64,000 nt of DNA from Streptomyces sp. NBC_01232 (GCF_035989885.1 NZ_CP108518.1:5137001-5201000); one strand, 5' to 3'; counted from the stretch's first letter, positions 41,488 to 49,857 are shown. Translations and numbers: made by a program. The notes: generated from the letters alone by a model not told the origin.

Positions 41488-42135
41488 TCAGCGGGTGGCG
41501 ACCAGAACGATCAGGAGCAGCGCGCCGGCGAGGGCGGGCGCGATGATTTCGTACGACCAGCGCACGCGCACGCTGCCCTGGGCGCCGGGCCGCGAGGCAC
41601 CGCTCTCGGCCAGCCCCTGCAGCTCGTCGACGATCCGGTCGGCACTGGCGCGCATCGGTTCGGAGGAGCCGGCGCGGGCCTTCGCGGCCGGGCCGCCCGA
41701 GGCGCCGGGGTCGCGGCGCTCCTGGGCGCTGCGGCGCATCTGCTGCCGGTTGGCCTTCTTCCGCTCGCGCAGCGAGACCGGCACCGACCACAGCTGGTAC
41801 TTCGAACCCTCGGCCAGCACTTCGGCCGAGTACCCGGCGCGCACCGCGTCCACCGCCGCCCAGGGCAGCTCGATGATCCGGAAGGGGTTGCGCACGCGCA
41901 GGCGGTCGGCGTTGGCGAAGACGGCCGGCCGGATGGTGAACGCGACGATCAGCGGTACGGCGCACAGCGTCACCGCCAGCGCGATCCACCGGGTGCCGTC
42001 CGAGCCGCGCAGCAGGGCGTCTCCGCAGAGCCAGGCCGTCAGCGCGAGCAGCAGCACCCCCGCGACGACGCCCATGGAGGAGCGGTAGACCCGGTCTTCG
42101 TAGACCGGCTCATCGGTCGGCTGCTGGCTGCTCAT
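41488..42135 (-). CDS. PH-domain-containing membrane protein
   Basis: 215 residues. Two N-terminal transmembrane helices (SSMGVVAGVLLLALTAWLCG; WIALAVTLCAVPLIVAF) precede a bacterial PH domain (TIRPAVFANADRLRVRNPFRIIELPWAAVDAVRAG, ending KYQLWSVPVSL). A charged region and a C-terminal helix (YEIIAPALAGALLLIVLV) follow. Bacterial PH-domain membrane proteins have no general assigned function. ATG 42135 chosen. Sits 36 bases after the sortase on the same strand. Confidence 0.85.
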   Translation of the reverse strand: MSSQQPTDEPVYEDRVYRSSMGVVAGVLLLALTAWLCGDALLRGSDGTRWIALAVTLCAVPLIVAFTIRPAVFANADRLRVRNPFRIIELPWAAVDAVRAGYSAEVLAEGSKYQLWSVPVSLRERKKANRQQMRRSAQERRDPGASGGPAAKARAGSSEPMRASADRIVDELQGLAESGASRPGAQGSVRVRWSYEIIAPALAGALLLIVLVATR

Positions 42136-42171
42136 GGGGTCGATTCTGCCCCACTGCGCCGCCCGGGTGGA

Positions 42172-42783
42172 TCAGCCCACGAGATCGGCGTACAAGATGA
42201 TGTTGTCGGGCCGGTGGCCGTCCGTGATGTCGCCGCCGCAGGTGATGACGCGCAGCTCCGGGCGGTCGGTGTTCCCGTACACCTTGGCGGTGGGGAACTC
42301 CTTCTTGTCGACCTGCTCGAGCTCCCGGATGCGGAAGACGGCGGTGGTGCCGTCCGCGCGGGAGACGGTGATCTGCTCCCCGGTGCGCACGCGCGCGACG
42401 TCCTTGAGGACGGCCGGGCCACGGGCGGTGTCGAAGTGGCCGATCAGCACGGCGGGACCGGTCTCGCCCGGGGTGACGCCCTTGGTGTACCAGCCGATCC
42501 TGTCCGCCTCGGCCACGGAGGGCACCTCCACGGTGCCGTCGGCGGCGAGGCCCAGCTTCAAGACGGGGGAGGTGTCCACGCCGGCCGCGGGGATCGTCAC
42601 GCGTACGGGCTCGGAGGCGGGCATCGGGGCGCTCGTCGCGGCGACGGGCGGAGCGCTGGTGGGTACGACGGAGGGTGGGGCGGCGGAGGGCGGGGCGGGC
42701 GCCGGACCCGCCGCGGCGGTGCAGCCGGTCAGGGCGGCGCACAGGAGGGCGGCGGCGAGCAGGACGCGGGCGCGGTGGGCCAT
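42172..42783 (-). CDS. Class F sortase
   Basis: 203 residues. The N-terminus ends in a lipobox-like LTGC (Cys 21), then a Pro/Ala linker and a sortase beta-barrel. Catalytic triad visible: VLIGHFDT (His about 116), LRVITCGGD (Cys 182) and HRPDNIILY (Arg 191). Class F sortases in actinobacteria attach or process surface proteins outside the membrane. The gene upstream (42867) is likely its substrate. ATG 42783; the frame stays open further upstream in the shadow of the substrate gene. Confidence 0.88.
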   Translation of the reverse strand: MAHRARVLLAAALLCAALTGCTAAAGPAPAPPSAAPPSVVPTSAPPVAATSAPMPASEPVRVTIPAAGVDTSPVLKLGLAADGTVEVPSVAEADRIGWYTKGVTPGETGPAVLIGHFDTARGPAVLKDVARVRTGEQITVSRADGTTAVFRIRELEQVDKKEFPTAKVYGNTDRPELRVITCGGDITDGHRPDNIILYADLVG

Positions 42784-42801
42784 GGGGTGCTCCGGGAACG
42801 G

Positions 42802-42838
42802 CTTCCGGCGGGCCACCACGGAGGTGGCCCGCCGGAAG
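42802..42838 (-). terminator. Long hairpin between sortase substrate and sortase genes
   Basis: A perfect 16-bp stem (CTTCCGGCGGGCCACC at 42802-42817 with its complement at 42823-42838), loop ACGGA. It follows the substrate gene and precedes the sortase start by 19 bases, so it may attenuate sortase expression. Confidence 0.65.
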
Positions 42839-42866
42839 GCAAGGACGGGAGGGCGAGGGGGTTCCG

Positions 42867-44108
42867 TCAGCGCTGGGCGCGGCGACGGCGGAGCAGTACG
42901 GACGCCCCCAGTGCGGCGAAGACCGCGGCGAGACCGGTGCCGGCCAGGACGGTGGTCGAGTTGTCGGTGTCCTCGGCGGCGATCTCGGCCCCTGCGGCGA
43001 CCCCGCCCTTGGGGACGACGGAGGTCTGTCCGGCGGTCTGCGGCTTGGGGGCCGGGGCCGCAGTGGTGCCCGCAGTGGTGCCCGCAGTGGTGGTCGGGGC
43101 CGGCTCGGTCACCTTGTGGTTCAGCTTGCAGCCCTTGGGCAGAGCGGGGAAGGAGGCCCGGCCGAGCGGCATGGGGCCGCCCTGGGTCTTCCACTCGAAG
43201 ACCGGCTCGGCGCTGCCCGGGTTCACGATCCGGGCGATGATGCCCGCCGACTCGGGCAGCTGGGGGAAGCCGCGGTTCAGGAGCCGCCACGGGGTGGTGT
43301 CGTCACCGGAGGTCCACAGGGCGACCCGCGGGCCGTCGGGGGACATGGACAGGTCGGCGCTCATGCCCGCGCCCATGTCCTGCGACGTGACCTCGGAGGA
43401 GCAGACCTGGCCGGCCTTGCCCTCGGGCAGCGGGTAGGACTTGGCGACCCCGCCGGTGGTGACGACGAGCACCGGGGCCGTGGTCTGTGCCCCGGTCAGC
43501 CTGAAGGAGGCCCCGTACGCCTTGTCGGAGGTCTGCTCGCGGTTCACCAGGGCCACGACGTGGGTCATGTAGTCGTCGCCCGGCTTCCAGTCCGTGCCGA
43601 CGTAGCGGATCCACGCCTCGGGGCCCTCGGACTTGTTGCGCAGCACCGCGACCATGCCGTTGCCGACGTAGACCGGCCGGCCCTCGTAGCGGCTGTTGTC
43701 CGACGGGGCGGGGACTGCCTTGCCCTTCGGCAGCGGGAAGGACCTGGTGGCGCCGTTCGCGGTCACGGTGAGCACCGGCTCGGCCGTGTCCGCCTTGGTG
43801 AGGGCGAAGACCGTCCCCTGCTTCGACTCCGTGGTGTGCGCGCGGTTGAGGGACACCAGCGCCTGCGGGTGCGTCGTGCCGTCCTTGTCCACGACGTGGA
43901 TCGTCACGGAGGGCGCCTCGGTCACGGAGTTGACCATGTGCGCCACCAGGTTGTCGCCGAGGGCCACCTTGGTGGGCTCGGACGCGGCCGCCTTTGCCGT
44001 CGCTGCCGCCGGGGCGGGCGCCGCGAACGCGGCACCTGCGGCAGGAACGAGCATCGCGCCCGAGAGGGCGGCGGTGACGATTGCCGTGCGGAGGAGGGCG
44101 GTACGCAT
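42867..44108 (-). CDS. Secreted, C-terminally membrane-anchored protein, likely class F sortase substrate
   Basis: 413 residues. A signal peptide (MRTALLRTAIVTAALSGAML, cleaved near AFA-AP) is followed by two related beta-rich halves with recurring LPEGKA/LPKGKA stretches, then a Thr/Pro/Ala linker with short repeats (DNA near 43068-43090). The C-terminus has a hydrophobic helix and RRRRAQR tail, a sorting-signal layout, but no canonical LPXTG; PKGGVAAGAE lies before the helix, reminiscent of motifs near Streptomyces class F sortases. It is followed by the sortase gene. Function of the ectodomain unknown. Confidence 0.82.
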   Translation of the reverse strand: MRTALLRTAIVTAALSGAMLVPAAGAAFAAPAPAAATAKAAASEPTKVALGDNLVAHMVNSVTEAPSVTIHVVDKDGTTHPQALVSLNRAHTTESKQGTVFALTKADTAEPVLTVTANGATRSFPLPKGKAVPAPSDNSRYEGRPVYVGNGMVAVLRNKSEGPEAWIRYVGTDWKPGDDYMTHVVALVNREQTSDKAYGASFRLTGAQTTAPVLVVTTGGVAKSYPLPEGKAGQVCSSEVTSQDMGAGMSADLSMSPDGPRVALWTSGDDTTPWRLLNRGFPQLPESAGIIARIVNPGSAEPVFEWKTQGGPMPLGRASFPALPKGCKLNHKVTEPAPTTTAGTTAGTTAAPAPKPQTAGQTSVVPKGGVAAGAEIAAEDTDNSTTVLAGTGLAAVFAALGASVLLRRRRAQR

Positions 44109-44348
44109 AACGACTCCTTGGATACATGGTCGAGGAAGTGGAGGAGAGCCGCATGCCGCGTTGCGTCTGGACGGTCCTGTTCAACCGGGTCAGGTGTGGC
44201 GGGCTGCTGAGAACAAAATTACGGATCTTGTACACCCGGACGATCCGCCTCCTGTCATCGCCTTGTAACGGAGAGTGGAGGTGTCGATTCCATAGCGGAT
44301 TCGGGGGCGGGGGTGACAGGTCGCTACGCGCGTAGATATGCTCATCTG
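44109..44348. promoter_or_regulatory. Divergent promoter region of the surface protein and deoC
   Basis: 240 bases. Toward deoC: GTGACA at 44313-44318 and TATGCT at 44337-44342, 18 bases apart, form a plausible promoter whose -10 ends six bases before the GTG at 44349, predicting leaderless mRNA. The operator CTACGCGCGTAG at 44324-44335 lies between the two hexamers. Confidence 0.5.
44324..44335. promoter_or_regulatory. Nucleoside-regulon operator 5 (deoC)
   Basis: Perfect palindrome CTACGCGCGTAG placed in the spacer of the proposed deoC promoter, 13 bases before the start. Same sequence as the operators at 22748, 38043 and 55391. Confidence 0.75.
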
Positions 44349-45317
44349 GTGACCATGCCCACCACCCTCACCGCATTCGCTGACGTGACGACGTCCGACA
44401 GTGCGCTGCGCCGCTTCCTGCACGGGCTGCCCGGCGTCGACGCTGTCGGCCTGGAGGCCCGCGCGGCCTCCCTCGGCACCCGTTCGATCAAGACGACGGC
44501 CAAGGCGTACGCCATCGACCTGGCCATCTCGATGATCGACCTGACGACGCTGGAAGGCGCGGACACCCCGGGCAAGGTCCGGGCGCTCTCCGCCAAGGCC
44601 GTCCATCCCGATCCGACCGACCGTACGACCCCGATGACGGCCGCCGTCTGTGTCTATCCCGACATGGTGGCCACGGCGAAGGCCGCGCTGAACGGCGCCG
44701 ACGTCAAGATCGCCTCCGTCGCGACCGCCTTCCCGGCCGGCCGCGCGGCCCTGCCCGTCAAGCTCGCGGACACCCGCGACGCCGTCGCCGCCGGCGCCGA
44801 CGAGATCGACATGGTCATCGACCGTGGCGCCTTCCTCGCCGGCCGCTACCTGGAGACGTACGAGCTGATCAAGGCGATCAAGGAGGCCTGCGTCCGCGAG
44901 GACGGCAGCGCCGCCCGCCTGAAGGTCATCTTCGAGACCGGTGAGCTGTCGACCTACGACAACATCCGCCGCGCCTCCTGGATCGGCATGCTCGCGGGCG
45001 CCGACTTCATCAAGACGTCGACCGGCAAGGTCGGGGTCAACGCCACTCCGGCGAACACCCTGCTCATGCTCGAAGCCGTCCGCGACTTCCGCGCGCAGAC
45101 TGGAATCCAGATCGGCGTGAAGCCGGCCGGCGGCATCCGCACCACCAAGGACGCGATCAAGTTCCTGGTCCTGGTCAACGAGACCGTGGGCGAGGACTGG
45201 CTGAGCAACCACTGGTTCCGCTTCGGCGCCTCCAGCCTGCTCAACGACCTGTTGATGCAGCGCCAGAAGCTGAGCACCGGCCGTTACTCCGGTCCCGACT
45301 ACGTGACGGTGGACTGA
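44349..45317 (+). CDS. deoC: Deoxyribose-phosphate aldolase
   Basis: 322 residues from GTG 44349, or 320 from ATG 44355. It splits 2-deoxyribose-5-phosphate into glyceraldehyde-3-phosphate and acetaldehyde. Visible motifs: EIDMVIDRGAFLAG, LKVIFETGELST, and the Schiff-base segment DFIKTSTGKVGVNATPANTL. Upstream of two aldehyde dehydrogenase genes (5-base gap to the first), which would oxidise the acetaldehyde. Carries a nucleoside-regulon operator. Confidence 0.96.
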   Translation: MTMPTTLTAFADVTTSDSALRRFLHGLPGVDAVGLEARAASLGTRSIKTTAKAYAIDLAISMIDLTTLEGADTPGKVRALSAKAVHPDPTDRTTPMTAAVCVYPDMVATAKAALNGADVKIASVATAFPAGRAALPVKLADTRDAVAAGADEIDMVIDRGAFLAGRYLETYELIKAIKEACVREDGSAARLKVIFETGELSTYDNIRRASWIGMLAGADFIKTSTGKVGVNATPANTLLMLEAVRDFRAQTGIQIGVKPAGGIRTTKDAIKFLVLVNETVGEDWLSNHWFRFGASSLLNDLLMQRQKLSTGRYSGPDYVTVD

Positions 45318-45322
45318 TCACC

Positions 45323-46759
45323 ATGGCATCTGTATTCGAGTACGCACCGGCTCCCGAGTCCCGCTCGGTCGTCGACATCGCCCCCTCCTACGGGCTCTTC
45401 ATCGACGGCGAGTTCACCGACGCCGCCGACGGCAAGGTATTCAAGACCGTCTCGCCGAGCAGCGAGGAGGTCCTCGCCGAGATCGCCCAGGCGGGCTCCG
45501 CCGATGTGGACCGCGCCGTGAAGGCCGCCCGCCGGGCCTTCGAGAAGTGGTCCGCGCTGCCCGGCTCCGAGCGCGCCAAGTACCTCTTCCGCATCGCCCG
45601 GATCATCCAGGAGCGCAGCCGCGAGCTCGCCGTCCTGGAGACCCTGGACAACGGCAAGCCGATCAAGGAGACCCGCGACGCGGACCTCCCGCTGGTCGCC
45701 GCGCACTTCTTCTACTACGCGGGCTGGGCCGACAAGCTCGACCACGCGGGCTACGGCCCGAACCCGCGCCCGCTCGGTGTGGCCGGCCAGGTCATCCCGT
45801 GGAACTTCCCGCTGCTGATGCTCGCGTGGAAGATCGCCCCGGCGCTCGCCACCGGCAACACCGTCGTGCTGAAGCCCGCCGAGACGACCCCGCTCTCCGC
45901 GCTGTTCTTCGCGGACATCTGCCGCCAGGCGGGCCTGCCCAAGGGCGTCGTCAACATCCTCACCGGCTACGGCGACGCGGGCGCGGCCCTCGTCGAGCAC
46001 CCGGACGTCAACAAGGTCGCCTTCACCGGCTCGACCGCCGTGGGCAAGAAGATCGCCCGCCACGTCGCCGGCACCGACAAGAAGGTCACCCTGGAGCTGG
46101 GCGGCAAGGGCGCCAACATCGTCTTCGACGACGCCCCCATCGACCAGGCCGTCGAGGGCATCGTCAACGGCATCTTCTTCAACCAGGGCCAGGTCTGCTG
46201 CGCGGGCTCCCGCCTGCTGGTCCAGGAGTCGATCCACGACGAGCTGCTGGACTCCCTCAAGCGCCGCCTGTCCACGCTGCGCCTGGGCGACCCGCTCGAC
46301 AAGAACACCGACATCGGCGCGATCAACTCCGCCGAGCAGCTCGCCCGGATCACCGCGCTCGCGGAGACCGGCGAGGCCGAGGGCGCCGAGCGCTGGTCCC
46401 CGGCGTGCGAGCTGCCGTCCTCCGGCTACTGGTTCGCCCCGACGCTCTTCACGAACGTCACCCAGGCGCACACCGTCGCCCGCGACGAGATCTTCGGCCC
46501 GGTGCTGTCCGTGCTGACCTTCCGTACGCCCGACGAGGCCGTCGCCAAGGCCAACAACAGCCAGTACGGCCTCTCCGCCGGCATCTGGACGGAGAAGGGC
46601 TCGCGCATCCTCGCGGTCGCGAACCAGCTCCGCGCCGGCGTCGTCTGGGCCAACACGTTCAACAAGTTCGACCCGACCTCGCCCTTCGGCGGCTACAAGG
46701 AGTCGGGCTTCGGCCGCGAGGGCGGCCGCCACGGCCTGGAGGGCTACCTCGATGTCTGA
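45323..46759 (+). CDS. Aldehyde dehydrogenase (NAD(P)+)
   Basis: 478 residues, full-length ALDH. Active-site signatures: VTLELGGKGANIVFDDA (catalytic Glu) and FFNQGQVCCAGSRLL (catalytic Cys), with IPWNFPLLMLAWK and FTGSTAVGKKI of the Rossmann cofactor domain, and NTFNKFDPTSPFGGYKESGFGREGG near the C-terminus. In operon with deoC, so acetaldehyde is the inferred substrate. The gene overlaps the next ALDH by eight bases. Confidence 0.96.
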   Translation: MASVFEYAPAPESRSVVDIAPSYGLFIDGEFTDAADGKVFKTVSPSSEEVLAEIAQAGSADVDRAVKAARRAFEKWSALPGSERAKYLFRIARIIQERSRELAVLETLDNGKPIKETRDADLPLVAAHFFYYAGWADKLDHAGYGPNPRPLGVAGQVIPWNFPLLMLAWKIAPALATGNTVVLKPAETTPLSALFFADICRQAGLPKGVVNILTGYGDAGAALVEHPDVNKVAFTGSTAVGKKIARHVAGTDKKVTLELGGKGANIVFDDAPIDQAVEGIVNGIFFNQGQVCCAGSRLLVQESIHDELLDSLKRRLSTLRLGDPLDKNTDIGAINSAEQLARITALAETGEAEGAERWSPACELPSSGYWFAPTLFTNVTQAHTVARDEIFGPVLSVLTFRTPDEAVAKANNSQYGLSAGIWTEKGSRILAVANQLRAGVVWANTFNKFDPTSPFGGYKESGFGREGGRHGLEGYLDV

Positions 46760-47645
46760 GTCGACCCGTCTGAACGTCTTCAAGACCTACAAGCTGTACG
46801 TCGGGGGCAAGTTCCCCCGCTCCGAGAGCGGCCGGGTGTACGAAGTGACGGACTCCAAGGGCAAGTGGCTGGCCAACGCGCCCCTGTCCTCCCGCAAGGA
46901 CGCGCGTGACGCCGTCGTCGCGGCCCGCAAGGCCTTCGGCGGCTGGTCGGGCGCGACCGCGTACAACCGCGGGCAGATCCTCTACCGCATCGCCGAGATG
47001 CTGGAGGGCCGCCGCGAGCAGTTCGTCCGCGAGGTCGGCGAGGCCGAGGGCCTGTCCAAGTCGAAGGCCGGCGCGGTCGTCGACGCGGCCATCGACCGCT
47101 GGGTCTGGTACGCGGGCTGGACCGACAAGATCGGCCAGATCGTGGGCGGGGCCAACCCGGTCGCGGGCCCGTTCTTCAACCTCTCCACCCCGGAGCCGAC
47201 CGGTGTGGTCACCGTCGTCGCCCCGCAGGACTCGTCCTTCCTGGGCCTGGTCTCGGTGATCGCCCCGGTGATCGCGACGGGCAACACCGTCGTGGTCATC
47301 GCCAGCGAGAAGTCCCCGCTGCCGGCCCTGTCCCTGGGCGAGGTGCTCGCCACCTCCGACCTGCCCGGCGGCGTCGTCAACATCCTGTCCGGCATTGCCG
47401 GCGAGATGGGCCCGCACCTGGCCTCCCACCAGGACGTCAACGCGATCGACCTGGCCGGCGCCGATGCGGCGCTCGCCAAGGAGCTGGAGATCGCGGCGGC
47501 CGACAACCTCAAGCGCGTCCTGCGTCCACAGCCTGTGGACGACTGGAGCGCCGACCCGGGCACCTCCCGCATGACGGCCTTCCTGGAGACCAAGACCGTC
47601 TGGCACCCCACCGGGTCGCTGGGCGCGGGCGGCTCGTCCTACTAG
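46752..47645 (+). CDS. Aldehyde dehydrogenase-like protein lacking catalytic Cys domain
   Basis: 297 residues, about 180 shorter than normal ALDH. The cofactor-binding half is present (VSVIAPVIATGNTVVVIASEKSP, ATSDLPGGVVNILSG) but the catalytic region is absent: no ELGG Glu motif and no GQxC Cys motif, and the chain ends in WHPTGSLGAGGSSY. The C-terminus is not a simple frameshift of the first ALDH, since the sequence departs gradually. Likely a conserved non-catalytic paralogue acting with the first ALDH, for example as a partner subunit. The ATG overlaps the upstream gene's end. Confidence 0.85.
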   Translation: MSESTRLNVFKTYKLYVGGKFPRSESGRVYEVTDSKGKWLANAPLSSRKDARDAVVAARKAFGGWSGATAYNRGQILYRIAEMLEGRREQFVREVGEAEGLSKSKAGAVVDAAIDRWVWYAGWTDKIGQIVGGANPVAGPFFNLSTPEPTGVVTVVAPQDSSFLGLVSVIAPVIATGNTVVVIASEKSPLPALSLGEVLATSDLPGGVVNILSGIAGEMGPHLASHQDVNAIDLAGADAALAKELEIAAADNLKRVLRPQPVDDWSADPGTSRMTAFLETKTVWHPTGSLGAGGSSY

Positions 47646-47675
47646 TCCTCCCGGGACAGGCCTCCGTACGAGACC

Positions 47676-47708
47676 GGCCCCGGCAGCGTCCCCCGCGCTG
47701 CCGGGGCC
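47676..47708 (+). terminator. Terminator after deoC-ALDH operon
   Basis: GGCCCCGGCAGCG at 47676-47688 pairs perfectly with CGCTGCCGGGGCC at 47696-47708 (13-bp stem, 7-base loop), followed by TTCT. Confidence 0.85.
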
Positions 47709-47727
47709 TTCTCGTGCCCGCTGCGCG

Positions 47728-48078
47728 CTACTTCTTCGGGAGCACCGGCCCGAGCAGCGAGGAGGCGGCCGCGGCGGGCAGCTCACCGACCGAGGGCCCC
47801 TGCGTCAGGATGCCGGTGACCATGCCGGTCCCGACGGACGGGAAGTCCGCGACCTTCGTGGCGACGCCGTTGTCCAGCGGGTCCACGCCGGTGTGGGCGA
47901 GCGGGTTCACCTTGAGGTTCGCGATCGGGTCGGCGACCCCGGCGAGGGCCGCCGGGACGTCGAGCTCGCCGGCCTGGGCGCCGCCGGCGGCCATCGCCAG
48001 GGCCGCACCGGCCAGCGAGACGGTCAGTCCGGCGCTGCGGAGCCGGTTCGGTGGGGAAGGGGCTGCGTGACGTGCCAT
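47728..48078 (-). CDS. Small secreted protein
   Basis: 116 residues. A signal peptide (MARHAAPSPPNRLRSAGLTV ... AQA-GELD) leaves about 80 residues with an ADPIANLKVNPLAHTGVDPLDNG stretch, no Cys. Such small exported proteins are common in Streptomyces; function unknown. Convergent with the ALDH operon and separated from it by the terminator. Confidence 0.72.
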   Translation of the reverse strand: MARHAAPSPPNRLRSAGLTVSLAGAALAMAAGGAQAGELDVPAALAGVADPIANLKVNPLAHTGVDPLDNGVATKVADFPSVGTGMVTGILTQGPSVGELPAAAASSLLGPVLPKK

Positions 48079-48198
48079 GGAGATCCCGCCTGAGGTCGTA
48101 GTCGCGTGCGCACGCAGCGTAGTTGAGGTGTGTTCCTGGACACCAACCGGCCACCGGGAGGATCCCCTACCCGGGGGAATGGTTCAGACTGGTGTCCC

Positions 48199-48831
48199 GT
48201 GAGCTCCTCCTCTCCTTCGCCGACCCGAGTCGTCCTGCTGACCGGTCCGTCGGGCTCCGGAAAATCCTCGCTGGCCGCCCGCTCCGGGCTGCCCGTGCTG
48301 CGCCTCGACGACTTCTACAAGGAGGGCGACGATCCCACCCTCCCTCTCGTCGACGGCAGCTCCGACATCGACTGGGACTCCCCGCTGTCCTGGGACGCGG
48401 ACGCGGCGGTCGCCGCGATCGCCGACCTGTGCGCGGCGGGGCGGACCGACGTCCCCGTCTACGACATCGCGACCAGCTCGCGCACGGGCGCCGAGAGCCT
48501 CGACATCGCCCGGACCCCGCTGTTCATCGCAGAGGGCATCTTCGCCGCCGACATAGCCGCACGCTGCCAGGAGCTCGGTCTCCTCGCGGACGCCATCTGC
48601 CTGCGGGGACGTCCCTCGACGACGTTCCGCCGCCGACTGGCCCGTGACCTGCGGGAGGGGCGTAAGTCCGTGCCGTTCCTGCTGCGCAGGGGCCTGCGGC
48701 TGATGCGCGCCGAACGGGGCATCGTGGCACGCCACGTCTCCCTGGGCGCGCACGCCTGCGCCGGCGACGAGGCCCTGGGCCGTCTGGCCGCGGCCGCAGC
48801 GGGACGCCACCGCACGGCGACCCCGGCGTAG
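48199..48831 (+). CDS. Uridine kinase-like P-loop nucleoside/nucleotide kinase
   Basis: 210 residues from GTG 48199 (frame opens at 48130). Walker A LLTGPSGSGKSSLA; LRLDDFYKEGDDPTLP is the uridine-kinase-like DDF-Y motif; PVYDIATSSRTGAE and LFIAEGIFAADIA follow. It probably phosphorylates uridine/cytidine or another small alcohol with ATP; similar proteins are annotated uridine kinase. No nucleoside operator precedes it. Ends at a strong bidirectional terminator. Confidence 0.85.
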   Translation: MSSSSPSPTRVVLLTGPSGSGKSSLAARSGLPVLRLDDFYKEGDDPTLPLVDGSSDIDWDSPLSWDADAAVAAIADLCAAGRTDVPVYDIATSSRTGAESLDIARTPLFIAEGIFAADIAARCQELGLLADAICLRGRPSTTFRRRLARDLREGRKSVPFLLRRGLRLMRAERGIVARHVSLGAHACAGDEALGRLAAAAAGRHRTATPA

Positions 48832-48857
48832 CGGCCGCCGCCGGCCCGCGGCATGCG

Positions 48858-48903
48858 AAAAGGCGGGATCAGGCGGACCCCCGTCCGCATGATCCCGCCT
48901 TTT
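48858..48903. terminator. Strong bidirectional terminator between uridine kinase-like gene and sigQ
   Basis: A 14-bp outer stem (AAAAGGCGGGATCA at 48858-48871 with its complement at 48890-48903) encloses an inner GCGGAC/GTCCGC stem. A-run and T-run on the flanks serve both convergent genes. Confidence 0.92.
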
Positions 48904-48970
48904 CCCCCCGCGACCCCCGCCCCACCCCCGTAGGACGGGCCCCCTGGCCCGATGGCTTTTGTGTGTGCCG

Positions 48971-49669
48971 TTACGCGACGAGCTCCCCGAAGGACTCCGC
49001 CTCGTCACGGCCGAAGCTCAGCGCCTCGTCCTCCCGCAGGCGGCGCAGCGAGCGCCAGATGCTCGACTTCACCGTGCCGACGCTGATGCCGAGGATCTCC
49101 GCGATCTCCGGGTCCGTGCGGCCCTCGTAGTAGCGGAGCACCAGCATGGTGCGCTGCGGCTCCGGGATGCGGGTCAGTGCCTGCCACAGGACCGCGCGCA
49201 GCTCCGTACCGCGCATCGCGTCCGTGTCGGAGGCCGTCTCCGGCAGTTCCTCGGTCGGGTACTCGTTCAGCTTCCGACGACGCCAGGCGCTGATGTGCAG
49301 GTTCGTCATCGTGCGGCGCAGGTAGCCGCCGACGGCAGCCTTGTCGCTGATCCGGTCCCAGGCGCGGTACGTGGAGAACAGCGCGCTCTGCAGCAGGTCC
49401 TCGGCCTCGTAGCGGTCGCCGGTGAGGTGGAAGGCCGTCGCGTACAGCGCCGCCCGCCGCTCCTGGACGTACGCCGTGAACTCCGCCTCCGAGGTGGAGG
49501 AGGGAGTCTGCTCGGCGGCGGGAACCGCCTGGTACTGGTTTGCGTCAATGGCTACGACGTGGGCCGGCCGGGGACGGGCGACCGCCACCGTACGGACACC
49601 CGCCCGGCGGTTCACATCGTGCAGCCGCGTGACAACCGCGCTGGTGGTGGTGCTGTGCAGCGTGTTCAT
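48971..49669 (-). CDS. sigQ: ECF sigma factor SigQ
   Basis: 232 residues. A leader of about 60 residues precedes sigma region 2 (AEFTAYVQERRAALYATAF, RYEAEDLLQSALFSTYRAWD, GGYLRRTMTNLHISAWRRRK) and region 4 (LTRIPEPQRTMLVLRYYEG then TDPEIAEILGISVGTVKSSI). It lies divergent from an AfsQ1/AfsQ2 pair, the arrangement known for SigQ in S. coelicolor, where SigQ antagonises the AfsQ1-dependent response. A GTCAC-N6-GTCAC box sits in the shared promoter. Start ATG 49669. Confidence 0.93.
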   Translation of the reverse strand: MNTLHSTTTSAVVTRLHDVNRRAGVRTVAVARPRPAHVVAIDANQYQAVPAAEQTPSSTSEAEFTAYVQERRAALYATAFHLTGDRYEAEDLLQSALFSTYRAWDRISDKAAVGGYLRRTMTNLHISAWRRRKLNEYPTEELPETASDTDAMRGTELRAVLWQALTRIPEPQRTMLVLRYYEGRTDPEIAEILGISVGTVKSSIWRSLRRLREDEALSFGRDEAESFGELVA

Positions 49670-49761
49670 CTCGCGCCCCCCGTCGTGGAGTGTGTCTGCT
49701 TCGGTCCGTTGTGCGTTGATAGAAGATTGCCCCGCCGACTTAACCGGGGTGTCCGTCGACT

Positions 49762-49777
49762 GTCACAGCCCTGTCAC
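49762..49777. promoter_or_regulatory. AfsQ1 box
   Basis: GTCAC-AGCCCT-GTCAC at 49762-49777 exactly fits the AfsQ1 consensus GTnAC-N6-GTnAC known from S. coelicolor. It lies between sigQ and afsQ1, 93 bases before sigQ's start and 81 before afsQ1's, so AfsQ1 could regulate both. Confidence 0.85.
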
Positions 49778-49857
49778 AGCGACTTCTGACAGGACCCCGA
49801 CAGGATCACGTCGCGCGACGGTCGAACTCCCGACTGCCGATGGGACAGAATGAGCCC

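Noticed and set aside
46700..47000. Frameshift splitting a single ALDH into two genes
   Set aside because: The first ALDH is complete with catalytic Cys and C-terminus, and the second begins with its own N-terminal ALDH sequence, so they are paralogues.
48079..48198. Possible seventh nucleoside operator before the uridine-kinase-like gene
   Set aside because: A GTGCGCACGCAGCGTAG stretch near 48107 is not a palindrome of the right form.
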